Shown: one piece after another, positions 9,796-21,429 of the stretch
How positions within the stretch are numbered: position 1 is the stretch's first letter
Layout of the letters: every line of letters begins with the position of its first letter
Assembly: GCA_963377175.1 (NCBI GenBank)
Contig: CAUJNA010003505.1
Span: 1,516,702-1,580,701, forward strand
Length of the DNA: 64,000 bases
Source of the DNA: Effrenium voratum
Lineage: Eukaryota > Sar > Dinophyceae > Suessiales > Symbiodiniaceae
Direction of reading: 5' to 3'
The notes under the pieces: generated by a model
Told to the model about the DNA's origin: nothing
The model's input: only the letters and a program-made list of their open reading frames with translations
The model's database searches: none
Program-made: the position numbers and the translations under genes

Positions 9796-12700
9796 TATTG
9801 CCTCAGTGAAAGTCTTAACGCTAGCGCTGAGAGGCTCCGAGTTGCCTGAGTGCCTTGCACTCCGCCTTGCGAGCGCTGGTCCCGGAAGATGAATCTCAAA
9901 CAGAAGGCGCCTGCTTGAGTTTTTCGAAAAGGAATGGAGCCACAAAGGACTTTGAAGAATCCGCAGGCTGGGATGCAAAGCTGCTGCCAGCCGTTGGAAG
10001 ACTGAAAGCAGCGGAGGCAAGAGGTTTCACGCCATCGAAGCTCGTAGATTCACGTTTGCCCGCCCAATGTGAAGGTTGAGAATCTGGAATGCATGCGAGT
10101 CCACCTCCATGATGAGGCAGGCTGCGCAGGTTGGCGGGCAAGGACACTGTTTCTTGCAGCACACATTTATTCTTCATAACACTGCAGTGCAGGGCTGGCT
10201 CTTTTGCGCTTTGGAGAACAATGGGCTTCGAAAAGAACGCTTTGACGGTTGCTGGCAGGCGTTGTTCATCCTGCGCAAAGGAGTTGTTCATGGAGAGTAT
10301 GCGCAAGGGGCAAGCACATTTTCGGGGCTTTCAAGGTGAGCCTTCATCTTCTGCAATGGCCCCCACTCACTGAGAATACATAATCCCGACTAGAGGTGCG
10401 CTTGAATTCTTAGACATGCATCCTGCAAGATCTCAGACTCCTTGTTTTGTTTGAAGTGCCCAGTGGGATGTAAATACTTGCCAGGCATCAACGGATCCTG
10501 ATCCAACCGGAACGCCAGGCAGACGAGAACAGCCTCGACTGGGAGCCGTTGGAGCGGCTCCTAGGCCAGCCCTGTGCCGCTAGTGTCGAAACTAGGGCAC
10601 CCTGTACGTCAATTCCTGGGGGCACCTCGTCTTGACACATTCCAAAATGGCAGGCTCTCCCTTTTAGCGTCGTTTAGCCCCAAAAGCGCCACATCTTGGC
10701 ACATGCCAAGTATGATACTGGCAAGGACTTGTGTATGAAGTCCAGAGGGAGCAGCCAAACAGGGTGTAACAACTGCTGGTCAAAATTGGGAACATGCTGT
10801 GAAGCTAGAGTCAAATTGAAAATGGAAAAGCTTTAAAGACTTGAGCATCTTGAGCTTAGCCTCCGATGACCAGTTAGCAATTTGAAGCTGGCAAGGAGTG
10901 TAAAGAGTGTGGGTTGCATTCCTTAAATTCTTAGGCTGCAAGGAAGGCATCCATTTGAAGCCAGAGCTGACATGAGGCATCCATTTCAAACCCAAGATGC
11001 CGATCCCCTAAATGGCCAACAAAGGCTCCCTAAATACAAAATATACAAAATCAGACCCATAGGTGGTTTGGTTGAAAAATGGGGGGCGATCCCTGGTTGG
11101 AACCAAGTCTGTTGCTCTGAGTCAGCCAGTGTTCAAGCGGCCGACACCTTGAGCACCGTCACGTGTTTCAAGCGGCCTTGGGCAAGTTTCGCTAGGCCTG
11201 CGGCCATTGCTCTTCCGCTTGCTGCGCGACAAGGGCAAGGTCCAAAGCCTGGAAGTTGGCGTCCATCCCATGTTTGTGGTTTGAAAGGGAAACCAAAACG
11301 AAAACTGCGAAAACACCCCTTTTGGAGGGCCCCCTAACCTTCCCTGACCTTTTCTTGAGTGTCAATCCTGCATCTTCATTTGAGCAAAAAACAGTGCGCA
11401 CAACGGAAAAGTGCGCGTTTCAATCAAAAAACGCGCAAAGTTCCAAGAACTGCGCGAGGCGTTTTTGGCTGGTTTGAAAAAGGTGGGTGTGTATAGCCTG
11501 GACATGAACCTGTCAAGCTGTTCAAAAACAACTATATGCAAGGATACATGCGCCTAATCGGCCAGAACTTAGATGATCCAAAGAACCAGAGTGCATTTTG
11601 GCTATTTACCAACGGAGCGGTTGTCGGGAATAGCCTTCAACATTGCCAAGCCAGCTTGACAGTCAAGTGAAACAAGTTTCAACTCCTGATATTGCAAGAA
11701 ATTCGAACGGCTCTTGCAAGTGGCGCAGCTTCAAGCGACGACCACATGTGGCTCAAAACCGATCTGTTGGTTGGCAATTCGGGCGCTTTAGACATCTGCT
11801 GCCTAATTAAAAGGTCAAAAACGCACGCATACATGCGCACACTTTTCGAATGTGCGCGCAATTGCGGATATTTGCGCGATAGTACCGGATTTTTGCGCGC
11901 AAATTGCGGGCTGGCAAGGCGCCGAAAATCGACTAATTTCACCTATCAGCGACTTGTCTCAACAAAAATGTGGCGCAAGCACAGTTCTGGAGCAAACAGC
12001 GGATCCGTGCAAACCCAAGCAATACTTGCGGGCTGGGAGCTCTTGACGGAGCCAAGCGGGTTGCCAAATCAATGGCCTCAAAGTGTCAAGTGCAAGTGAT
12101 ATATAGCTGGTACTTGTGCCGGGTGTGCCACAAATTTCCTGCCTAAAACAGGCTTGGGTGGAGACAAAGACGAGCTAGATATGCTGTAAACATCAAGGGC
12201 TTCAACAAACAGCTGCGCCGGCACGGGCACGAGCAGCGCGGTATCGGTTGTTTACACAAGCAGTGCCGAATTTGGCTACCAGAGGAGTTTCATCCGAAAA
12301 GTGCGCAAATCTCTCAAAAGTGCGCAAATTCCAAAAAGCGCGCAAAAAACACCACAAAACACGCAAACAAGCATTTGAGCAGAAAAAAGTGCGCAAACGC
12401 TAAAGGCTGGACGTGAGGTTGTGCATGGCCCTCCTTGTCTGATGGCCTAGGCAAAAGTGTCGTCCAGCCCCCAGCCCTCTGATTTGAACAGCAGCGTGGG
12501 ACGCTACGATACAGACAGAAGGCATTCCCTACAGCGCTGCGAATTCACATTAGATTAATATGGAACCCAACAAATCCATCAAGGAGTCCTCTGCAAATTA
12601 TGTACCCATTTCGTGTCCAGGGAAATAATCCCAAATTCCACCGATCCCAAGGTCGCAGAGTCGACGTGCCATCGGGCCCAGGCGCATCGCTGTACATGTG

Positions 12701-13380
12701 GGTGGATCAAGCTTTGGTAGAGGTTAGAAACGAATTAGAGGGTACAAATGCAGAACGTTCCAATCTCACTTCTGCACGGTGGCAAGAACGTGACATTTGC
12801 GTTGTCTCGGCCATGCATCCAAACGCGTATCCCAGTCACATATCGCTTGAATCCTAGCCCTGCGCCGTAAAATGACGGACACGTCTTGCGTGACCCTGGG
12901 TCATAACCTATGGCTCCATTTTGGGGCGGATGAACACCCATGTACCACCTATTCTGATGTTCACCAAGGGTACAGGGTTTTGACCCACAGCCATGTCTCC
13001 TTTTGATTGGTACCTCCTTTTTGGTGAGCGCAAAAGGTAAAGCACTAGCCGTTTTTGGGTTCCCATGGTTCCCCCATTCTGAGACATTCCCACAATCTGG
13101 GTCCCAACATTGAGCCATTCCAGTTCCTAACTGTCAAAGTTGTTGGCGCAGTCTCTGGGGAGTTCCAGGCTAGAAGACCAAACTGGTTGACCCATTTGGC
13201 CCAGTGGCAGCGATGCCTAAGCCACAACATGCACCAAAGGCAATGGCTGTCTGAGACATCCAAGTCGAATGAGACTGACCTTTGTGCCTCGCGCTAGGCA
13301 AGGAGGTACTACAGAAGAGCAGGACGAGCAGCATGGGTGTGGAGCGGAACAACTTGGCTGAAGGTGTTGCTTTGGTTGCT
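9796..13380. other. No supportable gene; clusters of TGCGC-containing words
   Basis: Short ORFs only. Sequence around 11390-11460, 11840-11910 and 12295-12405 is dense in TGCGCAAA, GTGCGCA and TTGCGCGCAA words on both strands, too irregular to define a repeat unit. No RNA gene is recognised. Confidence 0.45.
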
Positions 13381-14242
13381 AGACTGACCCACTTTGGCAG
13401 AGCATACAGCATCAACACAGTGGCAGCGACGGTCAGGAGGAGGACAAAGCTTGGCGAGAGTGGAAGCAGAAGGCACAGGTGCGACTTTCCGTGCTGCCGG
13501 GCTTGGGCCAAGCGATCAGAGTAACTTTGGAGGCCCGCGAGCAACAGCTTAAGGTAGTTCTTAAGAAGATGCCCACTGAAGCGCTACAACCAACTGAGCC
13601 GTTGGGATGATGTCTTTTCCAGCAATCCGCAGTTTGAATTTACGAGTGAGATTCTGCTGAGGCCTGGCATTTGCATGTGTGTTGATCGGTTTGGATCATT
13701 AATTGATGCGCTCTCCGTACAGAAAATCAATGTACTGACTGCACACATCTTCCGGCACGTCTGTGAGGGTAGATGTCCAGCGGTTTTTGGGCTGTGCCAT
13801 GAAGAGCTGGATTGACCAGGCTGTCATTGATGCTTTGGCTCCCAAAGCTCAACAGCGCGTACTTCGATATGCTGAGCACTATAAGTCAGCGAGAGTGTGA
13901 GAGACAAAGTTGCGACCAAGGTCGAGCTTTGTATGCAGCGACGCACAGCCCTTGACGAGCTTGGAGATGGCGTGCCTGACTGGGAGAATGAGGACATCGA
14001 TGAGGCCAGTCCCTTTGCATGGAATCCTCGCTTGTTTGTGCCAGAAGTCCCTGCTGCAAGGTGTTCCCTGCCCTGAACCCCACCGTCGGCAATGCGGCTG
14101 GCGCCTTGAAGGGCAAAGGCGCTGTCACTCCCCGCTGTCCCCAGTCCCTGTTGTCTCCAGTAAGGCTCCAGAGGCACCGGCTGCTCAAGCGCGGGCTAGA
14201 GGCGGGGCCTCCGGACGATCTCAGAGATGCGATGGAAAATAA
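13380..14242 (+). CDS. Unrecognised multi-exon protein, 3' half with a real stop
   Basis: Five exon pieces join in frame: about 13406-13582 (EEDKAWREWKQKAQ, QAIRVTLEAREQQLKVVLKK), 13623-13661 (NPQFEFTSEILL), 13768-13894 (QRFLGCAMKSWIDQAVI, YAEHYKSA), 13939-14060 (ALDELGDGVPDWENEDIDEA, NPRLFVPEV), and 14161-14242 (KAPEAPAAQARARGG, stop TAA). Introns: 13583-13622 (40 nt, GC-AG, least certain), 13662-13767 (106 nt, GC-AG), 13895-13938 (44 nt, GT-AG), 14061-14160 (100 nt, GT-AG). Each unspliced frame stops soon after its exon. The protein is mostly helical and charged with a low-complexity Ala/Arg tail. I recognise no family. The 5' end lies upstream and was not found. Confidence 0.55.
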
Positions 14243-14789
14243 TTCGACGTGAAGTGCGACGTGGCCAACCTGCGAGGTTGGGCTGATGTTGCATCTGGAA
14301 CCAAGGAGGCTAGCAGTGAATCAAGCTGGGCATATCAAGCTGGGCAAGGTGTGCGCACTGAAGGTCTCGTTGGTGTTGAAACGTATTTGGTTGGGCCAAG
14401 GGGTGCGCATAGCTTTGCTGTGGCATTGAGCAAGCTGAATTCCCAACAGGCGTTGCTGGCTCCAGAGCAATTTCCTACGCTTGGAGGCGGCAATGTGCTC
14501 AGAAGCGTCAGCTATGCAATCTGCAGTATGAGTCAAACTCAAACATGATCCTCGTGGCCAATCCCTTTCCTGCTGGCATGTTATTTGACTTGTAAATATG
14601 TATGTGTGTGTGTGTGTTTTCCAAAAGTGTGGCGACAGGTTCTTCTAGTCAAATCCAGAGAGATTGCACAGAGAAGTATCATATTGGGAATGATGTTCTG
14701 GGGGGAGCCACCTCAAGAGTGGTTGGTGGACATGAATCCCCGACCTAAATGATGTCCACCAAAGGTCCCCAACAAAAAGTCACACCCGT

Positions 14790-15020
14790 ATTGCGCTGAG
14801 AGATGCCACCGAGACACATCACCAAGAGGTCGCCGGAGAGATTGCGCAAAAGCTCCCAGGGATGGGGAAGAGAGCTTGCACAAAGGAACGTGACAGAGGT
14901 TGCACGGCGAGATTGCAAGAGGAATGTCAGTGAGTGACCCGAGAGATATCGCAGAGAGGTTGCTCAAGATTGCTCACAGAGATTGCTCACAGAGACGTCA
15001 TAGAGAGATTGCTCCTGACT
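14790..15020. repeat. Degenerate short repeat, AGAGATTGCNCA-like
   Basis: Units resembling AGAGATTGC followed by CACAG or TCAC recur about ten times with poor spacing. A related look (CTTGCGCAGAG) appears near 15700 and 16940-17105. Too degenerate to fix a period. Confidence 0.6.
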
Positions 15021-15721
15021 TTCTTGCCCCAGAAGACTCGCACAACTTCAGGGAAAACTATTAAGGCCACACGGCAGGCGCCCACTGCAACATGCAACTT
15101 TGCGTGGTCCCCGCCCAGCGCACTGCGTGTATCGCGCGGGTCACTGCGCCAAATCCCAATGAACATGATACTTGTCAATGTTTGTTTATGCCCCCGCACG
15201 GCCTTCTGCCTACATCACGCGTGTCAATGTACAGGGCGTTGCAGGACTTTTGTTTTTTCTTTTTTTCCGGGACTTTGGGTACTCCTAACCGGCTGTACAG
15301 CAATCTTTCACTGCATGGCAAGAATGCATCTCGGCGAAATGCTTGCAGGCCAGAATTTGTCGTCTAGTGTGTGTGCACCATATTGTGTATATTATACATG
15401 ATATGTATATAGGTATATATGTATAGCTTGTTCAAACCTCATCCCCAATGACTAGCTGATTTCAGATCGCTTGGTTCCAGATTAATTATTCGAATTGCGG
15501 ATTATGGGTTGCTTGACTTGCTCATGCTTCAACATACGGTTTTGATCCAAAATTTGCAGCGCGGATGACGGATTGAGAAGATGACCAACCAAAGCAAGGA
15601 TTAAGCGGATTAGGAAGGACATATAGTATATATATATACACACATACCACATATTCCCGAAAACATCGCGAAGGGTTCTTCTGCGCGGAGCTCTCGGACC
15701 AACTTGCGTAGAGTCACTTGC

Positions 15722-15875
15722 GCAGAGTCAAACACACAGAGCCAAGTGCATAGAGCCGTGCATAGAGCCAAGTGCATAGAGCCAAGTGCATAGAGCCAAG
15801 AGCATAGAGCCAAGTGCAAATAGAGCCAAGCGCATAGAGCCGAGTGCACAGAGCCGAGTGCATAGAGCCGAGCTT
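15722..15875. repeat. 14-bp satellite, left array
   Basis: Tandem AGAGCCAAGTGCAT, about 11 units with single-base variants (AAG/GAG, GTGC/GCGC). Period 14 is not a multiple of three, so the minus strand cycles through three frames to give a pseudo-protein repeat of 14 residues. Confidence 0.93.
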
Positions 15876-16162
15876 CCTTGCGTAGGGCTTCGGCTTCCGG
15901 TCATCTCCATGGGTGCCCCGCCCCCAGCTGCGGCTCTTCTCGTCCATGTGGACTGCCGCGCATCTGAACCTGAGCACCTTCTCGATCTGCTCCGACCGGT
16001 GCTTACCACCCACGTTGTAGAAGACGTCCATGCGTACTCTCTTCGTGAGGGCCGCCTTGGAAAGCATCCTCTGGGCGAACGCCTTGTCGCTGATCTTGCT
16101 TTCGCCATCCTCCCTGAGGTACTCGGTCTTCAACCTCTTCAAACCAGCCAGGTAGGCTGCCA
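15876..16162 (-). CDS. Gag-like coding fragment between two satellite arrays
   Basis: About 95 codons open on the minus strand with no stop, rich in charged residues, including YLREDGESKISDKAFAQRML, RMDVFYNVGGKHRSEQIEKV and RCAAVHMDEK. The composition and the VFYNVGG...IEKVLR..C pattern resemble, from memory, the N-terminal region of dinoflagellate copia-type retroelement polyproteins; I could not check this. No start, protease or reverse transcriptase is present. It is bounded on both sides within a few bases by the same 14-bp satellite. It could instead be an exon of a cellular gene. Confidence 0.42.
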
Positions 16163-16325
16163 TGTAGAGCCAAGTGCATAGAGCCAAGTGCATGGAGCCA
16201 AGTGCGTAGAGCCAAGCGCATAGAGCCAAGTGCACAGAGCCGAGTGCACAGAGCCGAGTGCATAGAGCCGAGTGCATAGAGCCAAGGGCGTAGAGCCAAG
16301 TGCATAGAGCCAAGTGCATAGCGCT
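16163..16325. repeat. 14-bp satellite, right array
   Basis: The same AGAGCCAAGTGCAT unit, in the same orientation as the array at 15722-15875, about 11-12 copies. Variants (GCGTAGAGCC, GAGTGCACAGAGCC) are shared with the left array. Confidence 0.93.
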
Positions 16326-16391
16326 TCGGCGTTAGCAGCTATGTAAGTTAAGTTTAGCTTTCTAGGGCGCCGGAACAGGACTTTGATCGTC

Positions 16392-16715
16392 GATCGGGTT
16401 TGCGACCCTCTGCGGGGATCGGCGGTCGAGGTGCAAAAACTGCAGGTTCTTTGCGATTTCTGATCTGCCCGCGCGACCCTCTGCGGGGATCGGCGTGGTC
16501 GAGGTGCAAAAGCTCGAGGTTTTTTGCGATTTCTGTCTGCCCGCGCAGCCCTCTGTGGGCATCGGCGTGGTCGAGGTGTAAAAACTCGATGTTTTTTGCG
16601 ATTCTTGCGGCGCCCGCGCGGCCCTCTGCGGGGATCGGCGTGTTCGAGGTGCAAAAACTCGTTGTTTTTTTGCGTTTTTGCGGTGCGCGGATGAACCCTC
16701 TGCGGGGATCGTGCG
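16392..16715. repeat. 72-74-bp tandem repeat, about 4.5 copies
   Basis: Each unit starts with CCCTCTGCGGGGATCGGCG, continues TGGTCGAGGTGCAAAAACTCG and ends in a TTTTTTGCGATT stretch. Starts lie near 16401, 16472, 16546, 16618 and 16690, and the last unit is truncated. The first copy lacks a few bases after GGCG. Minus-strand ORFs through it are repeat artefacts. Confidence 0.9.
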
Positions 16716-16748
16716 TGTCAACGCGCGCTCGCTGTGGCGCCGTGCGTA

Positions 16749-16821
16749 TTCGGTTTAGTCTCGTGGTTTGCGCGCCTGCTTTCGCAATCGCGCGGTCGCG
16801 GGTTCGATTCCTCCCTGACGC
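16749..16821 (+). other. tRNA-like pol III box pair (degenerate tRNA or SINE head)
   Basis: A perfect consensus B box, GGTTCGATTCC, lies at 16801-16811. Upstream at 16756-16766 is TAGTCTCGTGG, matching the usual A box at 8 of 11 positions, and box spacing fits a tRNA of about 73 nt. A T-stem can form with four of five pairs. The acceptor stem does not pair and the anticodon arm is not canonical, so this is not a functional tRNA gene. It sits directly downstream of the 72-74-bp repeat. Confidence 0.4.
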
Positions 16822-16934
16822 GAGCAGCTCCGGCTCAAGCAAAGAAGCCGTAGTATGTGGAGTGTACTCCTGGCGGACCGGAAAATCGCAACCCTGAAGC
16901 GCAGACGTATAGCGCGCGGAGCACCTCCACAGCT

Positions 16935-17105
16935 CAGCTCAGGCTGAGCATCTTGCGCACAGATACAAGTGCCAAGCGTCTTGCGGAGAGAAACTTGCAC
17001 AACGTGCGCAGAACAGCTTGAAGACAGATGTCGAGCCACTTGCGTGCAGCAGCTTGCAGAGAGCAACTTGCGCGCAGCAGCCTGGAACGACGCAGCTTGC
17101 CCAGA
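16935..17105. repeat. Degenerate CTTGCGCAGAG-like repeats
   Basis: Words such as CTTGCGCAC, CTTGCGGAGAG, CTTGCGTGCAGCAG and CTTGCGCGCAGCAG recur every 12-30 nt. They resemble ACTTGCGTAGAG/ACTTGCGCAGAG at 15703-15730, so both sides of the 14-bp satellite block carry the same degenerate motif. Confidence 0.5.
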
Positions 17106-17109
17106 CACT

Positions 17110-18940
17110 GCCATGTTTCCTCTTGTAGGACGATGAGATGGAGCTCTCATGTGACCATACACATCGAGCATCGCCGCGCGCAGACACGCTCTCCGCATCG
17201 ATGTAAAAGGTGTCTCCGCGGCTGGAAGAGAGCTGAGGGGAAAAATGCTTTCGGGCCAATCGTCCTCTAGTACTATATACACACCACATATATAAGTGTG
17301 TTTGCGTGTGTGCGCATGACAAGGTGCTGCCCCATCGGTTTTAAGCGGGGCCCTCAGCCGAGCTAGCTCCCGCGCGGCAACCTTAATGGGACCGTCTATC
17401 CCGACCAAGATCCGAGAGTCCGCGGAAATCTGGGGCAACTCCAAAGGGTCAGTGTTTTAAGGCTGTGTTGCTCGCTGCTTTGCTGTAATGGAAGGAGATA
17501 TCACTGGGAAAATATCACCTTGAGGTGGAGAAATGCTAGGAATTGGTGGTTGGAGAGTTCCCTCATTCCGAAAGAACCAGCAATTTTTATCAAATTGCTA
17601 AACACGCCACATTGCGCTCAAACTTTAACATTCCCAAGCCATCGCCAGAAGCCGAGGCTGGGGACCGAACCGCAAGCCGCGCCCTGGCACGCATCCAGTC
17701 AAATTTAAGATATGTGTGGTGCGATAAAGATGTTTCCAAAACCGAGAAATGAACCCTTGTTGTTTATTTCGATGGAAACCCACTCATTTTGAGGGCCCCC
17801 CCAGCTTTGGGTGCCCACAATATGGAACAAGGCCACATTGTGGCCCTTGTCCGAATTCTTCGTTTGCATGTACCTTGAAAATCCGATATGAAAGGTTCCC
17901 CAGGCCCATCTGGTTCTCCCGGTTGGCCAAGAGGATTGCAAAGAAGTTGCATTTTGGAATTGTCCACTTGATTATTGCAGGGCTGCATGTGTATTCCTGG
18001 AGGGGCGGGGCAGTTCTGTAATTGCACTCCTTGGAACCATGAAAGGCAGTACTATGGCAGAAGCATTGGCATTACTCTAGCCTCTATGTCATGACTTGGA
18101 TTTTTTGTCGGAGTGCACGTGTTTCACCAGACGACTCAGCTGTATAGTGAATTGGAAATGCACTGCCAGCGTCCTTATTCGTCCTTGCTCCAGGTCAGAA
18201 GGCGCCAGCCGGCCAGGCACGGACGTTGTGAATGTGCCTGCTGAAACACCCTCTGAAACAAAAGAGAGTGCCCATTTTTGGGCAGAACGATGTCCGCCCT
18301 GGATCCTGGCAGCTTCAATCGGATTTGGCTGAAGGTGCTGCACCTGCGGCATGAGCCTCAGAAACAATGACCATTGATACATGGCAGAGTCGGTTGTGTC
18401 AGGCTAAGTCCAAGGGAGGCATTGATCCAGAGGCGCGGAACTCAATAGCCACCTCGTAGAATCAACAGACATTGAGTCGTTTTGGGCGTTCCAGTACATT
18501 TTGACATTGACTTTGTGTTAGGCATTTCCAAGCCTGGGCGGGGCCCCCGCATCTGCCGGCAGCCCAGCGATTCTCTCATTGAACTGTCAGACTTGACTTA
18601 CCTGTGCTTAAACACAGAGACCCCCTTGATGGATGCTGCGAAGCTGCTAAGGGACAACTATCGGAGATTGAAATCTTGATGATGAGGGGAACCCTCTTAG
18701 GATAGTTACTCACAAAGGGAACGTTCCATCCACATGGGTCGAATAGACTCTTCCCGAAGGTATCGGAGAACACAAGTTGGGGGCCCTCGACGTCTCAGTC
18801 TCAGTCGCGTCTCAGCGGCACCGCGCATGCAGTAGCAGTCCGCGCAGGGCCAAAGAATCCAAAGAGAGCCCAGGCCTGAGAGCTCAAACGGGGCCAACAG
18901 CAGCAGAGTCTGGGGAGTTGCTGGCACATGTTGACTGAGC
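17110..18940. other. No supportable gene
   Basis: Only short ORFs without domain features. A TATATA-rich patch at 17272-17295 may be a simple-sequence remnant. Confidence 0.45.
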
Positions 18941-18944
18941 AATA

Positions 18945-19215
18945 TAGGGTTGGTTAGGCTTGCTTTAAAGGTTGGTTTAGCGTGGGCAAAGGCTTAGTTG
19001 AAGGTTGGTTTGGAATTGGTTTACGGTTGGTTTGGAATTGGTCTAGGGCTTGTCTAGGGTGGTGTAGGGTTGGTTTGGGTTGTTTTAGAGCTGGCTTAGG
19101 GTTGGTTTAGGAAGGGTTTAGGGTTCGTTTAGGGTTGGGGTAGGGTTGGTTTTTGGTCGGATTAGGGTGGGGTTAGGCTTGCTTTAGGGTTGGCTTAGGG
19201 CGGTTTGGAATTGGG
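18945..19215 (+). repeat. Degenerate telomere-like array, G-rich strand
   Basis: About 20 irregular copies of GGTTGGTTTAGG/TTAGGGTTGG words, related to the plant-type telomere TTTAGGG that dinoflagellates are reported to use, but with an inserted GTTGG. Not a functional telomere, since it is interstitial and degenerate. Confidence 0.75.
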
Positions 19216-19312
19216 TTTACGCTTGCTTGCTTGCTTGCGTGCGTGCGTGCTTGCTTGCTTGCTTCCTTCCTTGCTTGCTTGCTTGCTTGCTTGCTTGTTC
19301 CCCTGCTTGCTT
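19216..19312. repeat. (GCTT)n centre between opposing telomere-like arrays
   Basis: GCTTGCTT with GCGT and CCTT variants, about 95 nt, sitting exactly at the switch from the G-rich to the C-rich array. Confidence 0.9.
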
Positions 19313-19742
19313 AAACTATCTTAAACCGACCCTATGCCAACCCGAAACCGCCCTAAAACAACCCCAATCCGAAACCAACCCTAACCCTAAATCAGCCCGA
19401 AACCAACCTTAAACCAACTCTATACCCCCAAGCCAACAGGAAGCCAACACACCCCGAACCAACTCTCAACCAACCCCAAACCAACCCCAATCCAACCCCA
19501 AACCAGCCTGAAGTGATCCCTAAACCAACTCTGAAACGACCCTTAACCACCCTGAAGCAGCCCTAGATCAAAATTACAGCCACCCCAAGCCAACCCACTA
19601 AACCAAGGCTAAACCACCCTAAGCCAGCCCTACACCAATCCTCAACAAACCTAAACCAGTCGTAAACAAATTCCAACACACCCTAAACCAACCCTAAATT
19701 TACTAAACCAACCTAGATGAAGACAAAAACCCCCCTAAACCA
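19313..19742 (-). repeat. Degenerate telomere-like array, C-rich strand
   Basis: About 30 irregular copies of CCCTAAACCAACC words, the reverse complement of the array at 18945-19215. The two arrays are therefore inverted relative to each other. Confidence 0.75.
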
Positions 19743-20924
19743 CCCGAAAGCAAGCGCAGACTAAAACTACGGTGTACAAAACGAGCCGTTGGGTAGAAAG
19801 CAAATTCTCGACGAGAGGTGCCACCAGGGGCGGTCGTTTCATGTGGATCGCGATTTCTCCTGTGGAGCGCGTTCTCTCACGGAAGGCGTCAGGGAGACGA
19901 CGCTGGAAGACTGGGTCAAGCCATGGCCTCAGCGAAAGCTCCGGGCGGACCAACCCGCGCCGCAGTCGGCAAGGACCAAGCCGAAGGCTGCCCAGCCCAA
20001 GGACGGAGAGTCGGTCTGCGAGTCAGGGCTTGACCTTGCAAAGCACTGAATGAAAATAGATGCCCCCCCTTGCCGCCAAACGCTCTGCGGCTCCCTTGAT
20101 TGAAGGCATAGTTTGCTCCATCAAGCCGGCAGCCAAAAAAGGGAAGTGCGGTAGATCAGCAAACTGCAATGGAGCGAAGTTGCATATTAGTAATGTAGAA
20201 GCACATGATAGACCCAGTTTGGCAGCGTCCAAAATCCTTTGAGACCCTCTTCTGATAGCATGCTTCCGCATAGGAAACATGTGGGCCTCGTAAGCTGGTG
20301 CAATTATCTCCGCGGAAGCTGCGAGTTTTTCTGACACATTCATGTCGGGACTGCTGTGCAATGCCCTTTACTTCCTGATGGGACAATGCAGTAAGTCAAA
20401 CCATGCAATCATGGGAATGGACATAATTGTTTTGGGGGGCTTGGCCAGGAGTTTGACGCCGCCGGTGCTGATCCAGAGGCATTTCCTTCACTGGTTGCGC
20501 ACTTGGCAGCTTCACCGACCGTGCCCTTTGCCGCTGGGCTTTGCCTTGGTTTGCTCAGGGTGGCAGTTCGAAGGCGGCGCCGGCTTGGGACTCTATCCGC
20601 TCTGCGGTCTCTCGCAATCTCACCAGTTTGGCGTGGTAGTGAGGTTCCTCAGTGGGGAGCCCGGAATCCTACCGCCATGGCCCCTGAGCAGCCAATGGTA
20701 GTTTTCTTCATATAATATAGTTTATCAGCTGTGAGGTTGGCCGTTCCACGGCAGCAGCCAGAATAAAGGAGTTGAAGGAGGCAAAGATGGAAGCTGCTGC
20801 CAAAGAGGCGACACGGGAGCCCGCTGGTGAGTCTTCAACACGCGGGCTGAAAAAATACCCCGCGCCTTTTCGTTATGTAAGGGGTCGTCCCTTAACTTGT
20901 TTCGCAGGCCAAAACCATTGCAAA

Positions 20925-21070
20925 CCGATACAGAGGAAGAAAAACCGATACCCCCAGAAGCCATGAAGACACACATCAGGTCCAAGTTGTCGTCGCAAGC
21001 CAAGATCGCGGAATCATAAATTTGCAGGGCCCAAACCGATACCCAAACCGATACCCAACCGATACCCAAC
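20925..21070. repeat. CGATACC word cluster
   Basis: ACCGATACCC occurs several times, including AAACCGATACCC repeated at 21032-21068. The same word clusters again at 45418-45460 and 45605-45785, inside the island that interrupts the TATG satellite. Confidence 0.75.
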
Positions 21071-21114
21071 TCAGTGGCCGCCACGCCGAATCCAACCAGC
21101 TGCCCCGCAGCCTT

Positions 21115-21385
21115 CCCTGGAGCTGCCAAAATGCACTTTGCGTACCACATTTGTACTGAAAAACTTACTTGCACTGAAAAGCTGCGATTTTCGAGCCGGA
21201 GCTGCCAAAGTCTACTGCGCGCGATTTCCAGCTGCCAAAATGTACTTTGCGTACTACACTTGCACTGAAAAGTTGCAACTTTCCAGCTGGAGCTGGGAGC
21301 TGGCAGAGTGTACTTCGCATACTACACTTGTACGTAAAAGTCACGACTTTCGAGCTAGAGCTGCCAAAACACTGCGAACCGATGC
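21115..21385. repeat. 65-75-bp minisatellite with GAGCTGCCAAAAT start
   Basis: Three to four units containing GAGCTGCCAAAGT, CACTTTGCGTAC, CACTTGCACTGAAAAG and TTGCGATTTTCCAGCTGGA. Divergent single copies lie at about 41388-41480 and, more weakly, 45345-45395. Confidence 0.8.
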
Positions 21386-21429
21386 AGAGGAACAAAAGAT
21401 ACTGACCGATACTAGGGCGTAAGGATACA

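Noticed and set aside
15610..16319. Minus-strand ORF with a 14-residue repeat on both sides of the gag-like piece
   Set aside because: The repeat is a 14-bp satellite read through three frames. Only the central non-repetitive part is kept as a coding candidate.
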